22,052 nucleotides of DNA, taken from positions 1 to 22,052 of the IMG/VR virus record IMGVR_UViG_3300035158_000646. One strand, written 5' to 3'. The translations under genes and the position numbers were made by a program. The notes beneath the pieces were generated by a model that ran no database searches, was not told where the DNA came from, and saw nothing but the letters and a program-made list of their open reading frames with translations. Shown here in pieces: positions 21,454 through 22,052 of this stretch (the first letter of the stretch is position 1; each line of letters opens with the position of its first letter). The DNA comes from a virus.

Positions 21454-22052
21454 ATGATAACAATTTTATTGATATTTTTAATAACGATTTTGGGAATTGG
21501 CGTTGCGACGTATGTCTATAAAGACAAAATTGCTAAATTCCTAAAACGTCACAAAAAGAAATTAGTAGCTAGTGCAGTCATTGCATCTAGTGCAGTCGTC
21601 GCAATGAATGGATTATTTGTTCCGCCAACAGACGAACCACCACAATGGTATATAGATGGCACACTACCAGAACCAGCAATAACTGGTTTTATACTTGATG
21701 GTTATGATACATCTTGGATTAATGTAACAGTCAATCAATCACATTTTCATTTTAGTAATAACTATATCAACCAATCTCTTGAACACATAGATTTTTTCGT
21801 ACCTGAAGAATTACAGGATGATTTCGGGTATGTAACTCCTTGTAATCCAAGCCTTATGGTATGTCAACGAGGCAATGCACCCGACCCGATATATGGGCAA
21901 TGGGATTTATTTCATATTCTTAACGATTGGACTAATGAATATAGTAATCGTTTTTATATTGAAACTGATTATATTTTTACATATAGTATGTATGACCCAG
22001 ATGGAGATATTCCAGAAGGATTTAACTGGTTTAGAATTAATCAGGAGATACG
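21454..22052 (+). CDS. Membrane-anchored surface protein, 3' end outside window (partial)
   Basis: At least 199 codons, open to the right edge. Residues 2-21 form a strong transmembrane helix (ITILLIFLITILGIGVATY), followed by a very basic stretch (KFLKRHKKKL at 28-37) and a second hydrophobic segment at about 37-55 (VASAVIASSAVVAMNGLFV). From about residue 56 it is a polar, aromatic-rich domain with C130 and C137 and sequons N90-V-T, N94-Q-S and N106-Q-S, as would suit an outside-facing glycosylated domain. The ATG at 21454 has no strong ribosome-binding site; TTG 21451 is an in-frame alternative. It could be a virion-surface, lysis or host-envelope protein. Function unknown. Confidence 0.65.
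   Translation, partial: MITILLIFLITILGIGVATYVYKDKIAKFLKRHKKKLVASAVIASSAVVAMNGLFVPPTDEPPQWYIDGTLPEPAITGFILDGYDTSWINVTVNQSHFHFSNNYINQSLEHIDFFVPEELQDDFGYVTPCNPSLMVCQRGNAPDPIYGQWDLFHILNDWTNEYSNRFYIETDYIFTYSMYDPDGDIPEGFNWFRINQEI

Overview
The window is a 22 kb, AT-rich, fully plus-strand block of virion genes from a tailed dsDNA virus or provirus (class Caudoviricetes, HK97-type capsid, probably siphovirus-like because no sheath gene is seen). No integrase, tRNA, CRISPR, insertion sequence or replication gene is visible. An archaeal host is my best inference but is not proven. Ribosome-binding sites are repeatedly AGGTGA/GGTGAT-like, as is common in archaea. A TTTATAAA box lies before the capsid gene, and the last gene encodes a membrane-anchored protein with three clustered N-glycosylation sequons. 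A bacterial host cannot be excluded from sequence alone.

Layout. Positions 1-1541 hold the end of an unknown gene, a GT4-type glycosyltransferase and a small coiled-coil protein with a C-terminal membrane anchor. Positions 1544-5612 form the packaging and portal module: large terminase, portal, and a MuF/SPP1-gp7-type head protein with an ADP-ribosyltransferase-like C-terminal domain. Positions 5623-9594 form the capsid-maturation block: a 35-aa protein with a TTG start, a DUF2213-like protease-fold protein, a beta-rich virion protein, a structured intergenic stretch, a 366-aa protein with a protease-associated domain, and an S78-like prohead protease fused to an acidic coiled-coil scaffold that may also be made from an internal start. 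Positions 9591-11924 hold three tandem paralogous decoration proteins and the major capsid protein.

Positions 11945-14410 are the neck and tail-tube genes (small connector, head-tail adaptor, HK97-gp10-like protein, tail terminator, major tail protein). Positions 14447-15060 hold a tail assembly chaperone with what looks like a lambda G/GT-type programmed -1 frameshift: heptamer A AAT TTT, then a 7-bp stem 9 nt downstream, then an otherwise startless downstream frame. The 892-aa tape measure follows. Positions 17725-21347 are the tail tip: a baseplate-hub gene that looks split by insertion of a beta-sandwich module, two proteins sharing a paralogous C-terminal module, a 59-aa protein and a fibre-like protein. 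The window ends inside a membrane-anchored surface protein.

Almost all genes overlap by ATGA or TAATG or are separated by a few bases, so one or a few polycistronic transcripts with translational coupling are likely. The main untranslated stretches are 6797-6923, 10916-10976, 14411-14446 and 21348-21453. The most notable points are the frameshifted chaperone, the MuF-ART fusion, the split hub, the multi-protein maturation block and the decoration-gene triplication.
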